Positions 8,167 to 17,424 of a stretch of DNA of 64,000 nucleotides are shown in pieces. The notes beneath the pieces were generated by a model, which searched no databases, was not told the origin of the DNA, and worked only from the letters and a program-made list of their open reading frames with translations. The position numbers and the translations under genes were made by a program. Each line of letters opens with the position of its first letter. Within the stretch, counting starts at the first letter, position 1. This DNA comes from CAWGGS01 sp046704745 (GTDB lineage: Bacteria > Desulfobacterota > Desulfobulbia > Desulfobulbales > Desulfocapsaceae): positions 1 through 64,000 of the forward strand of contig JBJKRL010000027.1 in assembly GCA_046704745.1 (NCBI GenBank). The letters are read 5' to 3'.

Positions 8167-9510
8167 ATGGCTGAAAATAAACCGTCTGAAAATATTATCT
8201 CATGGATCTGGAATTTCTTTGCCTCAGTTCAACTGGCCATAGTCACCCTCACAACTATTTCTTTGGTATCGATTATCGGCACTGTTATTCCACAAAAGGA
8301 AGCCCCTGATTGGTATATCCAACGATTCGGTACTAATCTCGCGCGTTTTTTCGATCTGTTTCATTTAGGCGATATGTTCGGGTCACTCTGGTTCAAAGCC
8401 CTTCTCTGTCTATTAAGCGCCAATCTGATTATCTGCAGTATAGACAGATTCCCCGGTGTCTGGAAACAGATCGTATCGGACAACACGAAGACACCTGCCA
8501 AAAGACTGAAGGCAATGAAACGAAGTGCCGCCTGGACATCCTCTGGATCACCAACAAAGGCAGCAGAGCATTTTACCGATTATCTGTCTGGTAAAGGATG
8601 GAAAATCCGAACGGCTGAGACAGAAGAAGGCCTTCTCCTGTCTGGCCAGAAAGGGGCCTGGACTCGACTAGGTGTTTTTCTTGTTCACGGTGCCATTCTT
8701 GTGATTCTAGTCGGTGCAATAATCGGCTCCGCCTTTGGTTTTAAAGGAGTTGCCTCTATCCTCGAAGGTCAAAGCATCGGGAAGGTAAGGGTTAACGACT
8801 CGGGAGCCTCTGTCGACCTTGGTTTTCAGCTCCGATGTGACGGCTTCAATATCGATTACTATGCCAACGGCATGCCGAAGGAATACCGTTCGGATCTGAC
8901 AATCCTGGAAAAAGGAAAGGAAGTACTGCACAAGGCCATCAGAGTCAACAGCCCGCTTACCTATAAAGGTATCACCTTTTATCAATCTAGCTATCAGGCC
9001 TACAAAGACTTCTTGATCTCGATAACAGACAAGACAACCGGCAAAGAAAAGACCTTTATGGTCCCGTTCCAAAAAGAGTTGCCATGGCAGTCAGAAGGCG
9101 TGCGCTTCGGAGTGATCAACGACGAATCCACAGGTGAAAAAATCACCCGACTCAAAATCTGGTTCTCAGATCCCAGCGGCCCCCCTTCTATCTTCTGGAT
9201 GGACGCAGGAAGCAAAAAAACCCTTGAACGAGGCGGAAAGCACTATCTCATTCTCGGTGAACAATTGTATTCGACCGGCCTGCAGGTTGCCAAGGATCCC
9301 GGAGTCTGGTGGGTCTATTTGGGCTGCGTCTTGATCCTCTTCGGTCTGTTCGTCAGCTTTTTTACGTCTCATCGCAGAATCTGGTTTTTGCTAACAGAGG
9401 AAGACCGAAAAACATCGGTGTACGTGGCCGGTTCCACAAATAAAAACAAGATAGGTTTTGACAAGACCTTTTATGAGCTTGCGAAAAATTTAGAGAATCT
9501 CAAAGAGTAA
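8167..9510 (+). CDS. resB: Cytochrome c biogenesis protein ResB (Ccs1)
   Basis: This 447-residue membrane protein is one half of the system II haem lyase, which moves haem to the periplasm and attaches it to CxxCH apocytochromes. Three N-terminal membrane segments are seen (about 22-42, 76-92 and 166-190), then a large periplasmic domain (about 195-375) with LTYKGITFYQSSY, then a last membrane span (LGCVLILFGLFVSFF). The upstream ribosome binding site is weak. The ccsA gene follows after 92 nt on the same strand, and the pair works as one complex. Confidence 0.9.
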   Translation: MAENKPSENIISWIWNFFASVQLAIVTLTTISLVSIIGTVIPQKEAPDWYIQRFGTNLARFFDLFHLGDMFGSLWFKALLCLLSANLIICSIDRFPGVWKQIVSDNTKTPAKRLKAMKRSAAWTSSGSPTKAAEHFTDYLSGKGWKIRTAETEEGLLLSGQKGAWTRLGVFLVHGAILVILVGAIIGSAFGFKGVASILEGQSIGKVRVNDSGASVDLGFQLRCDGFNIDYYANGMPKEYRSDLTILEKGKEVLHKAIRVNSPLTYKGITFYQSSYQAYKDFLISITDKTTGKEKTFMVPFQKELPWQSEGVRFGVINDESTGEKITRLKIWFSDPSGPPSIFWMDAGSKKTLERGGKHYLILGEQLYSTGLQVAKDPGVWWVYLGCVLILFGLFVSFFTSHRRIWFLLTEEDRKTSVYVAGSTNKNKIGFDKTFYELAKNLENLKE

Positions 9511-9602
9511 TCCAATAATCAACAGAAAGGCCGAATTACTATAACCGGTGTCTGCTCCTTAACGAGACATCGATAAACGACAAACGGAGCTATGGAGTTT
9601 TC

Positions 9603-10460
9603 ATGACCAGTTCTCAACTTTTGGGTATTACAACGTTTGCCTACCTGTTTTCGACAATTCTCTATGTGGTGCTGTTTGTATTCAGGGTCAAAGGACTGGG
9701 AAAGTTTGCCACCCTCTTCACGCTTGGAGCCCTCATTATCCATACATGGGGGATCGGTCTGCGTTGGCATGAATCCTACCAGATGGGCATCGGACATGCT
9801 CCGCTCACCAATATGTATGAATCGGTCATCTTTTTCGCCTGGATGATAATCGTCATCTATCTGATTATCGAATGGAAATTCAAACTCAGAATAATCGGCG
9901 CCTTTGCCGTTCCCTTCGCCTTTCTGGCTATGGCCTACGCATCCATATCATCCGGGATCGGCAAGAGCATCGAACCACTGGTTCCCGCCCTGCAGTCCAA
10001 CTGGCTCATTGCCCATGTCATCACCTGTTTTATCGGCTATGCCTCCTTTGCCGTTGCCGCAGGTCTCGGCCTTATGTATCTTATCAAAGACAGAAGCACC
10101 AACAAGAAATCTTCGGATGACCGCACCCTTATCGGAAGTCTGCCCCCATTGCAACAGATTGAAGACATCACCCATAAGACAATGATATTCGGTTTCATTT
10201 GGCTTACCGCTGGAATCATTACCGGGGCAGTCTGGGCAAACACTGCCTGGGGTACTTATTGGAGCTGGGATCCAAAAGAAACCTGGTCGCTAATCACCTG
10301 GTTCATTTATGCCATCACCCTCCATGCCCGCTACACACGGGGGTGGGGAGGTAAAAAAGTCGCCTGGTTGGCGATCATCGGGTTTGTCTCTGTTATTTTC
10401 ACCTATTACGGGGTAAACTTCATCCTTTCAGGTCTTCACAGCTACGGTTCTATCGGATAA
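9603..10460 (+). CDS. ccsA: Cytochrome c biogenesis protein CcsA/ResC
   Basis: This 285-residue integral membrane partner of ResB has about eight hydrophobic spans. The haem-handling WWD signature is complete: WGTYWSWDPKETWSLITW near residues 217-234. Conserved histidines flank it, including one in the first half (LRWHESYQMG) and H242 (TLHARYTRGWGG). GGAG 5 nt before the ATG supports the start. It follows resB in one unit. Confidence 0.92.
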   Translation: MTSSQLLGITTFAYLFSTILYVVLFVFRVKGLGKFATLFTLGALIIHTWGIGLRWHESYQMGIGHAPLTNMYESVIFFAWMIIVIYLIIEWKFKLRIIGAFAVPFAFLAMAYASISSGIGKSIEPLVPALQSNWLIAHVITCFIGYASFAVAAGLGLMYLIKDRSTNKKSSDDRTLIGSLPPLQQIEDITHKTMIFGFIWLTAGIITGAVWANTAWGTYWSWDPKETWSLITWFIYAITLHARYTRGWGGKKVAWLAIIGFVSVIFTYYGVNFILSGLHSYGSIG

Positions 10461-10518
10461 CATTTCAGCAGCAAACTGTTAGACATTTTTTTCCGTCATA
10501 CATATTCATAGGAAACAT

Positions 10519-10890
10519 AAACGCCTCTTGACTCTCGTCACCCTGAACCTCGATTGTTTACAAAAAATAAATACATTGTACGGGTACAGGGCAGGAGACG
10601 AAATTTTAAAATCGGTGTACTGAATCTTAGTCGTATCTGTGCGCTCAACCGACGTGGCGGCCAGAATAGACGAGGATGGATTTGCCCTTGTTGTGGATGC
10701 TGTCGATCGATCGGATGCCAAAGACCGGCTCTTCGAGGCGGTCGAGAGATCAGTAATTGATTCGGACCAAGAGATGAAAGCGGGGTGGGGTATCGGGCTG
10801 ACGCAGCTTAAGGATTCAGACACACTTGATGAGTGGTTGGAAAGAGCTAAAGATACTGCCTGGTATGTAAAAAATGTAAAACTCCACTGA
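10519..10890 (+). pseudogene. Degenerate GGDEF (diguanylate cyclase) domain
   Basis: One plus-strand frame reads LTLVTLNLDCLQKIN, LYGYRAGDEIL, then a TGA, then VRSTDVAARIDEDGFALVVD and finally TLDEWLERAKDTAWYVKN. These are the D-x-D/FKxIND, G-H-xxGD, RxGGDEF and T-L-D-E-L-L-x-xAD blocks of a GGDEF domain in correct order. The active site GGDEF has become DEDGF, there is an internal stop, no start codon, and the middle is shortened. The domain is dead. No upstream sensor part remains. Confidence 0.75.
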
Positions 10891-11044
10891 ATTGAATTGA
10901 TCAGGTGCCCGGAAAAGTTGCACAACGCCCATTGTACAAACTCACCATGAAACGAATAAGCAGGGCAAGAAACTCACAAGCAGCAACCACGCAATGGACG
11001 TATACAGAGAGGGGTGATGCTCAAAACCAATAACTGCTGCCGGG

Positions 11045-11593
11045 TCAGGTCCTTTGCTTCAGCCGGCATAATACTTCTATACAGGCAACACAAAAATCAG
11101 GAAGATCACCCGGATTCCGGCTGGATACGAAATTTCTATCAATGATGGACGGAGCATCCTCCCAGATAGCCCCGGCATTGATCAGATCATCTCTAATTCC
11201 CGGCGAACCCGTCACACGGACATTTTTATAGACACCTGCGGATATCGGTATCCAACCACCGTGGCAGATTGCCGCCACCAGTTTTCCTTCTGCGTTAAAA
11301 TCCCTTATCAGCTGCAGGACTTTCGGTTCACGTCGCAGTTTATCCGGCATATATCCTCCTGGACAGAACACACCATCAAATGCTTCGGCGTTCATATCGT
11401 CAATTGCTGCTTCCGAAAAGCAAGGATAGCCGTTTTTACCTTTATAGATAACACCTGACTCAGCCCCAGCCACCGTGACCTTGGCCCCGGCCTCCACAAA
11501 TCGAAGTTTGGGGTACCAGAGTTCCAGGTCTTCGTAGAGTTCACCGACAAAACCTAAGATATTCATATTGACCAACGGCCTGTTCTCTCCCAT
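11045..11593 (-). CDS. DJ-1/PfpI family protein
   Basis: This 182-residue single-domain protein has the flavodoxin-like DJ-1 fold. The nucleophile elbow is AAICHGGW, with Cys followed by His as in PfpI-type proteins, and the glutamate is likely in VGELYEDLELWYP. FDGVFCPGGYMPDKLR is the family's conserved GG loop. Roles range from peptidase-like and deglycase claims to stress chaperoning, so the activity is open. The start at 11593 is chosen for its AAGGAGG; the frame is open further upstream but without support. Confidence 0.88.
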   Translation of the reverse strand: MGENRPLVNMNILGFVGELYEDLELWYPKLRFVEAGAKVTVAGAESGVIYKGKNGYPCFSEAAIDDMNAEAFDGVFCPGGYMPDKLRREPKVLQLIRDFNAEGKLVAAICHGGWIPISAGVYKNVRVTGSPGIRDDLINAGAIWEDAPSIIDRNFVSSRNPGDLPDFCVACIEVLCRLKQRT

Positions 11594-12065
11594 TATTGCC
11601 TCCTTAAATCTGTTTGAGCCCCGTGCACATCCCGGCCCCGACGCGTTCGGTTCTACCCCGGATGCCTCATCCCCGCGAGCCTGAATTTCTCGCGAACGTC
11701 CATTCTCGCAGCCCGAACACAACAAATTATGAAAGTTGTGGTGATCTCAATGACTGGGAGCTGAGGGGAACCTTTTTGCGGGTGTCCCGCAGCCTGGATG
11801 GCGCAGGTTTTGCCCCCGGAGATGGGTTTATGGCGTCCTGTGCAAAGTTTGCCCCTCAGCTTGGACCGATTTTCGGATAAACGTCAAGCGATGGATAGAT
11901 AACTTGACACAGTGCTTATCCGAAAATCATTTCTGCCGCAAAGGGCGGGCGCTGAAAATGGATTTTCATTTTTTTATTGCACCCCTACGGGAGCATAAAC
12001 ATCCTTAAGGGCATAAAAGGCAAAGGCAAAATGGTCGAACCCTTCTGGTTCTTGAGAGATCCCGG
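11594..12065. other. Intergenic region with repeat C1 and an inverted repeat
   Basis: No gene is supported here. It holds the family C repeat at about 11766-11846 (own entry). A 13-bp inverted repeat gattttcggataa/ttatccgaaaatc lies at 11868-11880 and 11917-11929 with a 36-nt spacer. The inverted repeat has no T-run, so it is not a plain terminator. Confidence 0.5.
11766..11846 (+). repeat. Family C structured repeat, copy 1
   Basis: It matches the minus strand of 54341-54421. Shared blocks are GGGGA, a CGGGT region, GCAG, CTGGA, GGCG, and GATGGGTTTATGGCGTCC at 11821-11838. A pairing GGATG/CGTCC closes the core, with one G-U here where copy 2 has a Watson-Crick pair. An inner CCC/GGG pairing is also kept. 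Non-coding; function unknown. Confidence 0.55.
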
Positions 12066-13172
12066 TTATGCTTCCTTGGGCTTCTCTAAGCCCAGGGGTG
12101 TGAGAATCCGGTCATTGAACTTTTCAATGATTGTTTCGTCGGATTGATTGCCAACCATGCAGGAAATCTCTTCAATCTGTTCAGCCATCCTCTCATTCCG
12201 TTTCCGGCAGGACATACGAGCTCTTTCTATATGATCCCAGTGACCGTCGGCAAGATAAGATTGCCATGCCGTCTTTATTTCCGGAAAGAGTTTTTCCCGA
12301 AGACCGTCAAGGAATGTAAGGTAAAAACCAAGAGTTGAATCTCTCTTTTCCCTGATGATATACGCCAACACTCCCTGCGGATGCGTATCAGCAAGTATAT
12401 CTTTCATGGCCCTTGTCACAAATTCAATCACCGAGCCGGGGAAATGACTGATAAGAGAACGTAATACCTCGGATTTTAAGGTGGTCTGGAGTATCTCTCC
12501 CACCTCATGGTAAATAAACAGGTTCATTTCCTGATCAACGATTGTGTCAAGAGATTTTTTAAACAAGCCCTGGTCAAGAACACTCTTTCGCAACACCCCA
12601 TGGAACTGTAATGCCTGCTGTAAGGAACTTCTGCAAGATGAACGCACCTCCTGTATCTGATCCCAAAAGAAAAAACGCAGGGACTCCTTGCGGATGATAA
12701 TTTGGCTGTCCTGAACCATGGCAAAAGGACTGGCCATCTCTCTTGCCAATTCTTGTCCTAAAATGAGTATCGGGCACCCTTCATCTTTGCGTTGCTCTAG
12801 TTTCTCAGCAAGAAAAAAAACGGTCTTCATCGATCGTCCGTATCCGGCTCCATAGACGATCGAGTCGTCTCCGAGAGCGGCATTGATCTGTTCAAGCTCC
12901 AGAGGTTCCACACTTTTTCCTGCCGGAGAAAGAGGTCGAAACGACTCATCGGCAATGCTCGCCCAGTAGTTCTCCTTTGCCTCAATCCAGTCGAGAAGAT
13001 CGACCGATTCGGGCTCCTCCCACGGTTGGAGGCCATTTTCCCATTTATAAAGATTACGTAGCTTCAGCACCATGGTACACATGGAATAAATTCCGTGATC
13101 CCTGGCGTCTGAGACATCACAGTTATACTGAATATCCCGAATAAATGGATTAAGCTCTTTAACTGACGACAT
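12066..13172 (-). CDS. Conserved hypothetical protein, deltaproteobacterial type
   Basis: This soluble protein of about 368 residues starts SSVKELNPFIRDIQYNCDVSDA, with a CDVSDARDHGIYSMC motif that I associate, from memory, with the 'Sfum_1244 family' of uncharacterised deltaproteobacterial proteins. It has no signal peptide or membrane span. The C-terminal half is strongly helical and charged. No catalytic motif is recognisable. Several starts are possible (GTG 13205, ATG 13196, ATG 13172) and none has a good ribosome binding site. It stands alone. Confidence 0.7.
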   Translation of the reverse strand: MSSVKELNPFIRDIQYNCDVSDARDHGIYSMCTMVLKLRNLYKWENGLQPWEEPESVDLLDWIEAKENYWASIADESFRPLSPAGKSVEPLELEQINAALGDDSIVYGAGYGRSMKTVFFLAEKLEQRKDEGCPILILGQELAREMASPFAMVQDSQIIIRKESLRFFFWDQIQEVRSSCRSSLQQALQFHGVLRKSVLDQGLFKKSLDTIVDQEMNLFIYHEVGEILQTTLKSEVLRSLISHFPGSVIEFVTRAMKDILADTHPQGVLAYIIREKRDSTLGFYLTFLDGLREKLFPEIKTAWQSYLADGHWDHIERARMSCRKRNERMAEQIEEISCMVGNQSDETIIEKFNDRILTPLGLEKPKEA

Positions 13173-13514
13173 GATGTATTGACTCTGACCTGGCATAAAT
13201 ACCACTTACAATTGACATATACAAAAGCAAAAGGTCTCTTTGCCTTCAACTGTTTTTTACTAATACCAAATGGCTGGACCAAACCGACCAGCCTATTATA
13301 CCCTTTGCGAGTGGTTATTCCCCTAATGGTACAACATAACCTGATAGCTCATCGCTCCGGCATGGCCAGGTTGTCGTACCGGGAGACTTCCATAAAAGCC
13401 GTTCTCTTGTGCCACCTGATACTATAGGCATTAATTCGACTCTCAGGGAAATAAAATACTTCCTTTATCAATCCTAACACTTTTCTGTGGTCCGGAAAGC
13501 TGGATTAACTCTTT
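13173..13514. other. Intergenic, nothing recognised
   Basis: No supported gene, tRNA or repeat between the conserved hypothetical and the CMD gene. Confidence 0.5.
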
Positions 13515-13850
13515 TTATTTTTTCGTCTTCTGTTTCTTGCTGAGAATTTCTTGCGACCAGGACAGTGCAGCCATAGTCTGGGGAAAACCTATGGTTGATA
13601 CCAGTAGCAGCAGCGTATGAGAGATTTCCTCAGAACTTGCGCCTGCATCCAGAGCCCTCTTGGTATGAGAACACACCGATCCTTCCGATTTCATTGCTGC
13701 AGCCGCCGCCAGTTGAATCAGATGAGAGGTTTTCTTGTCAAGGGGTCCTGAAGTACGAAGAGTCGTTCCAAGATTTTCAACCGCTTTCATAACTTCAGGG
13801 AACTGTTTACCTATTTTCTTGTAAAATGATGGTTTGCTCTTTTCCGTCAT
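13515..13850 (-). CDS. Carboxymuconolactone decarboxylase (CMD) family protein
   Basis: This 111-residue all-helical protein has the CMD/AhpD core: LIQLAAAAAMKSEGSVCSHTKRALDAGASSEEI. It keeps a single Cys60-Ser-His62 and lacks the CxxC redox pair of true AhpD, so peroxidase reductase activity is unlikely. Its closest relatives are CMD-like proteins of unknown substrate. Compare the second CMD protein at 46568, which has CxxC. AAGGAGG supports the ATG at 13850; the longer frame to 13895 is not needed. Confidence 0.8.
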   Translation of the reverse strand: MTEKSKPSFYKKIGKQFPEVMKAVENLGTTLRTSGPLDKKTSHLIQLAAAAAMKSEGSVCSHTKRALDAGASSEEISHTLLLLVSTIGFPQTMAALSWSQEILSKKQKTKK

Positions 13851-13948
13851 GAAATCCTCCTTGTGTTTGTAATTTTGAATCGTCTTTTCCCTCAAGAGAT
13901 ACCATAATCTCTATTAAAAAATCAACCGGTTGAATCCCTGGATCGCCA

Positions 13949-14407
13949 TTAACGGCGACGCCAACCGCTCCAGAGAGGATAACCATGGGCATCCCGCAAC
14001 ATCAACACCTTGTCCCCCTTCCTTACCTCTGCGGCGATCAACACAGGCTTCCCGTTAAAGATGACTTTCGATCCCTTGACTTTTATTTTGTCTCCGACAG
14101 AGACCCTGATATTCTGATTTTCCAAATACCAACTGGGGCCGAGATGAATAGAGATCGTTGCTGTTTGAGTCTTCAACAGTAAATGGATCCCGTATGACAT
14201 ACCCTTCAGCGGGGTAATCCTATCAACCGCGACCACATCTCCTGACACGGTCTCCATAGTTTGTGGGTTGTACAGTCTAGTATAAGGCGTACCCGGTCCC
14301 CAACCACCTCCGCCTCTTCCCATCATTGCCCTTTGTGCCAACGAACCGGTTACAAAAATTAGACTCAGAACAATGGATACACTCATTACAGCTAGAATTT
14401 TTTTCAT
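13949..14407 (-). CDS. Exported OB-fold-like hypothetical protein
   Basis: This 152-residue protein has a clear signal peptide (KKILAVMSVSIVLSLIFVTGSLAQ), then a Gly/Arg-rich linker (RAMMGRGGGGWGPG), then a beta-rich domain. The strands METVSGDVVAVDRI, ISIHLGPSWYLENQ, IRVSVGDKIKVKGSKV and PVLIAAEVRKGDKVLMLRD resemble periplasmic OB-fold proteins often labelled 'DNA-binding protein'. The role is unknown. AGGAGG upstream fixes the ATG at 14407. Confidence 0.65.
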   Translation of the reverse strand: MKKILAVMSVSIVLSLIFVTGSLAQRAMMGRGGGGWGPGTPYTRLYNPQTMETVSGDVVAVDRITPLKGMSYGIHLLLKTQTATISIHLGPSWYLENQNIRVSVGDKIKVKGSKVIFNGKPVLIAAEVRKGDKVLMLRDAHGYPLWSGWRRR

Positions 14408-14897
14408 TTCAGTACCTCCTCTCTTCCGGATGAACCAGCAGATCAAAGTTATATCAGTAAAACGATTTAAACCCCCTTCTGGGTGAAAGGAAAAAATGAA
14501 CATCTAATTATGGGAAACCAATCCAATCAGCTGCAATAATTTTAGTAAAAAGATTGTTTGGGATACGGCAACGTTGAGAGCCTTCTTTGTGTTGGCAACG
14601 TAACACTATCCCCTTTTCAATATCCGAATATGAGAAATTTCTAGCGAGTAGGAATCGCTGACAGCACACCCATACAAGAGTCTTGGTCGATAATAGAAAT
14701 CCATTGGACAGAGAATAATAAGCCTCATTCAATTGTAGCATATGCAAAATATTCAACAAGCAACTTCATTGAAAGCACACCCTATTCCGAAACTTTCCAG
14801 GTTTATTATCCTTTTGTTTCTATCGAAAAATAATCGGTTTTTTCTTTTCACTTAATTTCTCCCCGTTTGAATGAGCATGGTTATAATTACATTGCAT
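14408..14897. other. Intergenic, nothing recognised
   Basis: AT-rich spacer before the MITE. A minus-strand frame of 83 codons (14508-14759) has no ribosome binding site or family resemblance, so I do not call it. Confidence 0.45.
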
Positions 14898-15149
14898 TAG
14901 CCCGGATTTCTCATGAACACTGTGTCAATTTGTCTCCACGGCAGGAAGAGCAAGACATTTTACAGAAACAGGAACGTTATCAAATTTCCACAGTGTTCAC
15001 CAAAGGTGCCCTGAAAGAAATGCCCTTGGGGTACACAGCCCAGGCAACGCCATCTTCTTCAGTGTTTTGGCAATGAACATAGTTTATTATAGTCCATTGG
15101 CAAAAACTTCGAACCTGACGCTGCCTGGGCTGATGAGAAATCCGGGTTA
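14898..15149 (+). mobile_element. Family A MITE, complete copy
   Basis: This is a 252-bp non-coding element with 17-bp terminal inverted repeats, TAGCCCGGATTTCTCAT on the left and ATGAGAAATCCGGGTTA on the right (16 of 17 match). TA lies at each outer end, as in TA-target Tc1/mariner (IS630) type MITEs. An inner inverted pair, gaacactgtg (14915-14924) and cacagtgttc (14990-14999), can fold. It matches copy 1 at 1-164 (inverted) and copy 3 at 48580-48698. No transposase is in the window, so it would need one supplied from elsewhere. Confidence 0.7.
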
Positions 15150-15234
15150 GAGGTCATTTTTTTTAAAAAATTGTTATTGTATCTTTAGAGGACCATTATT
15201 TATTGGGAGTCTACTACCTGAAACGAGGTGACAA

Positions 15235-16032
15235 ATGCAGTTCGGAGCAATGAACTTTCCGGTAATGCCGGTGTTGGGTGAAATCGATAGAGTTGCCAAA
15301 TTAGGGTTTGACTATTTGGAACTGGCCATGGATCCACCCATGGCGCATCACAGCATTCTCCAGGCAAACAAGATGGATATCTCCCACGCCCTTAAGAATA
15401 ACAACCTGGGCCTGGTCTGCCATCTGCCCACCTTTGTTTCGACCGCCGACCTTACAGAAAGTCTGAGACAGGCCTCAGTTGCGGAAATGCGCTTCTCCCT
15501 GGAGACGGCGGTGGAGTTGGGAGCCCAAAAGGTCGTCCTTCATCCAAGCATGGTCGGTGGCCTGGGCTCTTTTGTCCCGGACATAATCAAAGAGTATGCA
15601 TTCGAATTCTTGTCTGAAATGGTTACTGTATCCCGGCATCTTGAAATGACTCTGTGCCTTGAGAACATGTTCCCTCGAAATATATTGGGTGTGGAACCTT
15701 CCGATTTTGAGGATATTTTCAAAATGTTTCCATCCCTTAAACTTACCCTTGACACCGGGCATGCAAATATAGATGATCAAAACAAAGATCGTTTAAAGCA
15801 TTTTGTAGGACTGTTTAACAACAGAATCGGCCATCTTCATTTCAGTGACAACAATGGCAAAAGAGATGAGCACTTGGCAATCGGCAAGGGTTGTGTCGAT
15901 TTTGAAAAACTGGTGAGAGATTTGAAAACCATAGAGTATGATGATACACTAACTTTAGAGGTATTTGATAAGGATGTCTCAATGCTTATAAAGAGCAGGG
16001 AACGAATTAAAAAGATGCTTTATAAAGAATAA
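15235..16032 (+). CDS. Sugar phosphate isomerase/epimerase family (TIM barrel)
   Basis: This 265-residue protein is a xylose isomerase-like/AP endonuclease 2 TIM barrel. Seen are the first strand with FGAMNFP, FDYLELAMDPP, an HLPTFV strand, VVLHPSM, CLENMFP (metal Glu), LTLDTGHANI (metal Asp/His), IGHLHFSDNNGKRDEHL with the His-x-His-x-x-Asp ligands, and LTLEVF (last Glu). These are divalent metal-dependent isomerase or endonuclease relatives; the substrate is unknown. GAGGTG before the ATG supports the start. Confidence 0.85.
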   Translation: MQFGAMNFPVMPVLGEIDRVAKLGFDYLELAMDPPMAHHSILQANKMDISHALKNNNLGLVCHLPTFVSTADLTESLRQASVAEMRFSLETAVELGAQKVVLHPSMVGGLGSFVPDIIKEYAFEFLSEMVTVSRHLEMTLCLENMFPRNILGVEPSDFEDIFKMFPSLKLTLDTGHANIDDQNKDRLKHFVGLFNNRIGHLHFSDNNGKRDEHLAIGKGCVDFEKLVRDLKTIEYDDTLTLEVFDKDVSMLIKSRERIKKMLYKE

Positions 16033-16216
16033 ATTTCTTCATTAGGTATTGATTATCATAGCCATCAGCACCACACAGTATCTTTTGTATCATCTTTTTT
16101 GAACCTTGCTCTGACCCTCTTTGTTACACCCTCATGTTGTTTAATGGTTTCATCTCATCTTTCACAACTTCCGAAACGATGATTACGTTCCATTTTATAT
16201 TGAGTATCAAGTCCAT

Positions 16217-17305
16217 ATGTTGAATAAAAAGAGTAAAAGTTTTCGAGATGCAATCTTTATCGTTACAGAAGAACGCTCTTGCCCCATATATAATGTCGGA
16301 GAAGAACTTAAGGTTGAGAACTACAGCCTTTTTGTTCCATCTTACAAACCAGGATGTCTCCATCTCTCGCAAAAGATTATAGAGATAATTACATCAAGAG
16401 ATTCATACATCGGCTTTGCCAGATTCGATAGTCAGAAGTCAAAATTCGACTGTGGAGGGTGTGAAGGGATCATCCACTTTGAGTTTAAAAAAGAAAAGGA
16501 TTTTGCCACTCGGCAAATGAAATTGCTCAATGAGGTCGAAGAACGACGGCGCAGGCAGCACCTGGAAAAATTCTTCGGAGTGTTGCGAAATATCGACACC
16601 TTTGAGCCGCTTGACGACGACGCCTTGAGCGATCTAACGCTGCTTCTTGATGTAAAGACAATCCCAATTGACAAGGTTATCATTAAGCGAGGTGAACCGG
16701 GCAGCAATCTTTATATCGTATTAAAAGGCCGGGTTGCAATTATCGCTGAGGACGGATCCAGACTCGCCGAGATGAGTGCAGGGGAAATTTTCGGAGAGAT
16801 GAGCCTCCTTTCAGGTGAACCTGTTACCAGCTCCGTCCATACTCTAGAAGCCACGCAAGTGGCAATGTTGAGTTTGAAAAACTTCAAGCATGTACTAAAA
16901 AAATACCCGGTACTCCAACTTTTTCTTTTCAAACTTCTGGTGAATCGAGCACAGGCGCAAACCCTTCGATCCGGGATCATCACATCCGGAATGAACGGGG
17001 AACTGTCGGAAATCTCCACGGTCGATCTCTTTCAGCTCATCAATTCATCCCGAAAAACCGGAACAATCGACTTAAGCCTCGATCAGGGAAAGGCTATGGT
17101 TTTTTTTAAGGAAGGTGAGATCGTTTATGCCCGTTATCTCAATCTGCGCAACAAAGATGCCGTCTTTGCCCTGTTGGCTGAAAAAAGAGGGCACTTTGCC
17201 TATGCCAAAGGCATTCCACCCGAGGTTGATAAATTGTCTCCCATCGGCGGATTTATGGGAATGATGATGGAAGGACTACAGAGGATAGACGAGCATCACG
17301 AGTGA
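16217..17305 (+). CDS. Cyclic nucleotide-binding domain protein with PATAN (DUF4388) C-terminus
   Basis: This 362-residue regulator has three parts. Residues 1-90 form a cysteine-bearing module (CPIYNVGEE, C47, CGGC at 79-82) reminiscent of TIGR04076-type proteins. Residues about 115-240 are a cNMP-binding domain with the phosphate-binding cassette GEIFGEMSLLSGEPVTSSV. Residues about 262-350 are a PATAN/DUF4388 domain (ELSEISTVDLFQLINSSRKTG) that links sensory proteins in two-component networks. There is no DNA-binding helix-turn-helix, so it is not a CRP-type transcription factor. A paralogue with the same order is at 30537. It precedes the MEDS and kinase genes. Confidence 0.85.
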   Translation: MLNKKSKSFRDAIFIVTEERSCPIYNVGEELKVENYSLFVPSYKPGCLHLSQKIIEIITSRDSYIGFARFDSQKSKFDCGGCEGIIHFEFKKEKDFATRQMKLLNEVEERRRRQHLEKFFGVLRNIDTFEPLDDDALSDLTLLLDVKTIPIDKVIIKRGEPGSNLYIVLKGRVAIIAEDGSRLAEMSAGEIFGEMSLLSGEPVTSSVHTLEATQVAMLSLKNFKHVLKKYPVLQLFLFKLLVNRAQAQTLRSGIITSGMNGELSEISTVDLFQLINSSRKTGTIDLSLDQGKAMVFFKEGEIVYARYLNLRNKDAVFALLAEKRGHFAYAKGIPPEVDKLSPIGGFMGMMMEGLQRIDEHHE

Positions 17306-17424
17306 CATACACGCGCCAGCAAATCTCATCTGCCGTTACCAGCCCGTGAACAATTCAGGCTGATTGACCTTTTACTTTCCTGACTTCCTGATTCCTTCAG
17401 ATATTCAATTATGAGGTCGTATCT

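Noticed and set aside
11868..11929. 13-bp inverted repeat as a terminator
   Set aside because: The arms are 36 nt apart and no T-run follows; no gene ends nearby on a matching strand.
13515..13850. CMD protein as an AhpD peroxidase reductase
   Set aside because: It lacks the CxxC pair needed for that activity; only one Cys is in the motif region.
165..14897. Composite transposon between inverted family A copies
   Set aside because: The interval carries core genes (rpmB, resB, ccsA) and no transposase; the flanking copies are better seen as independent insertions.
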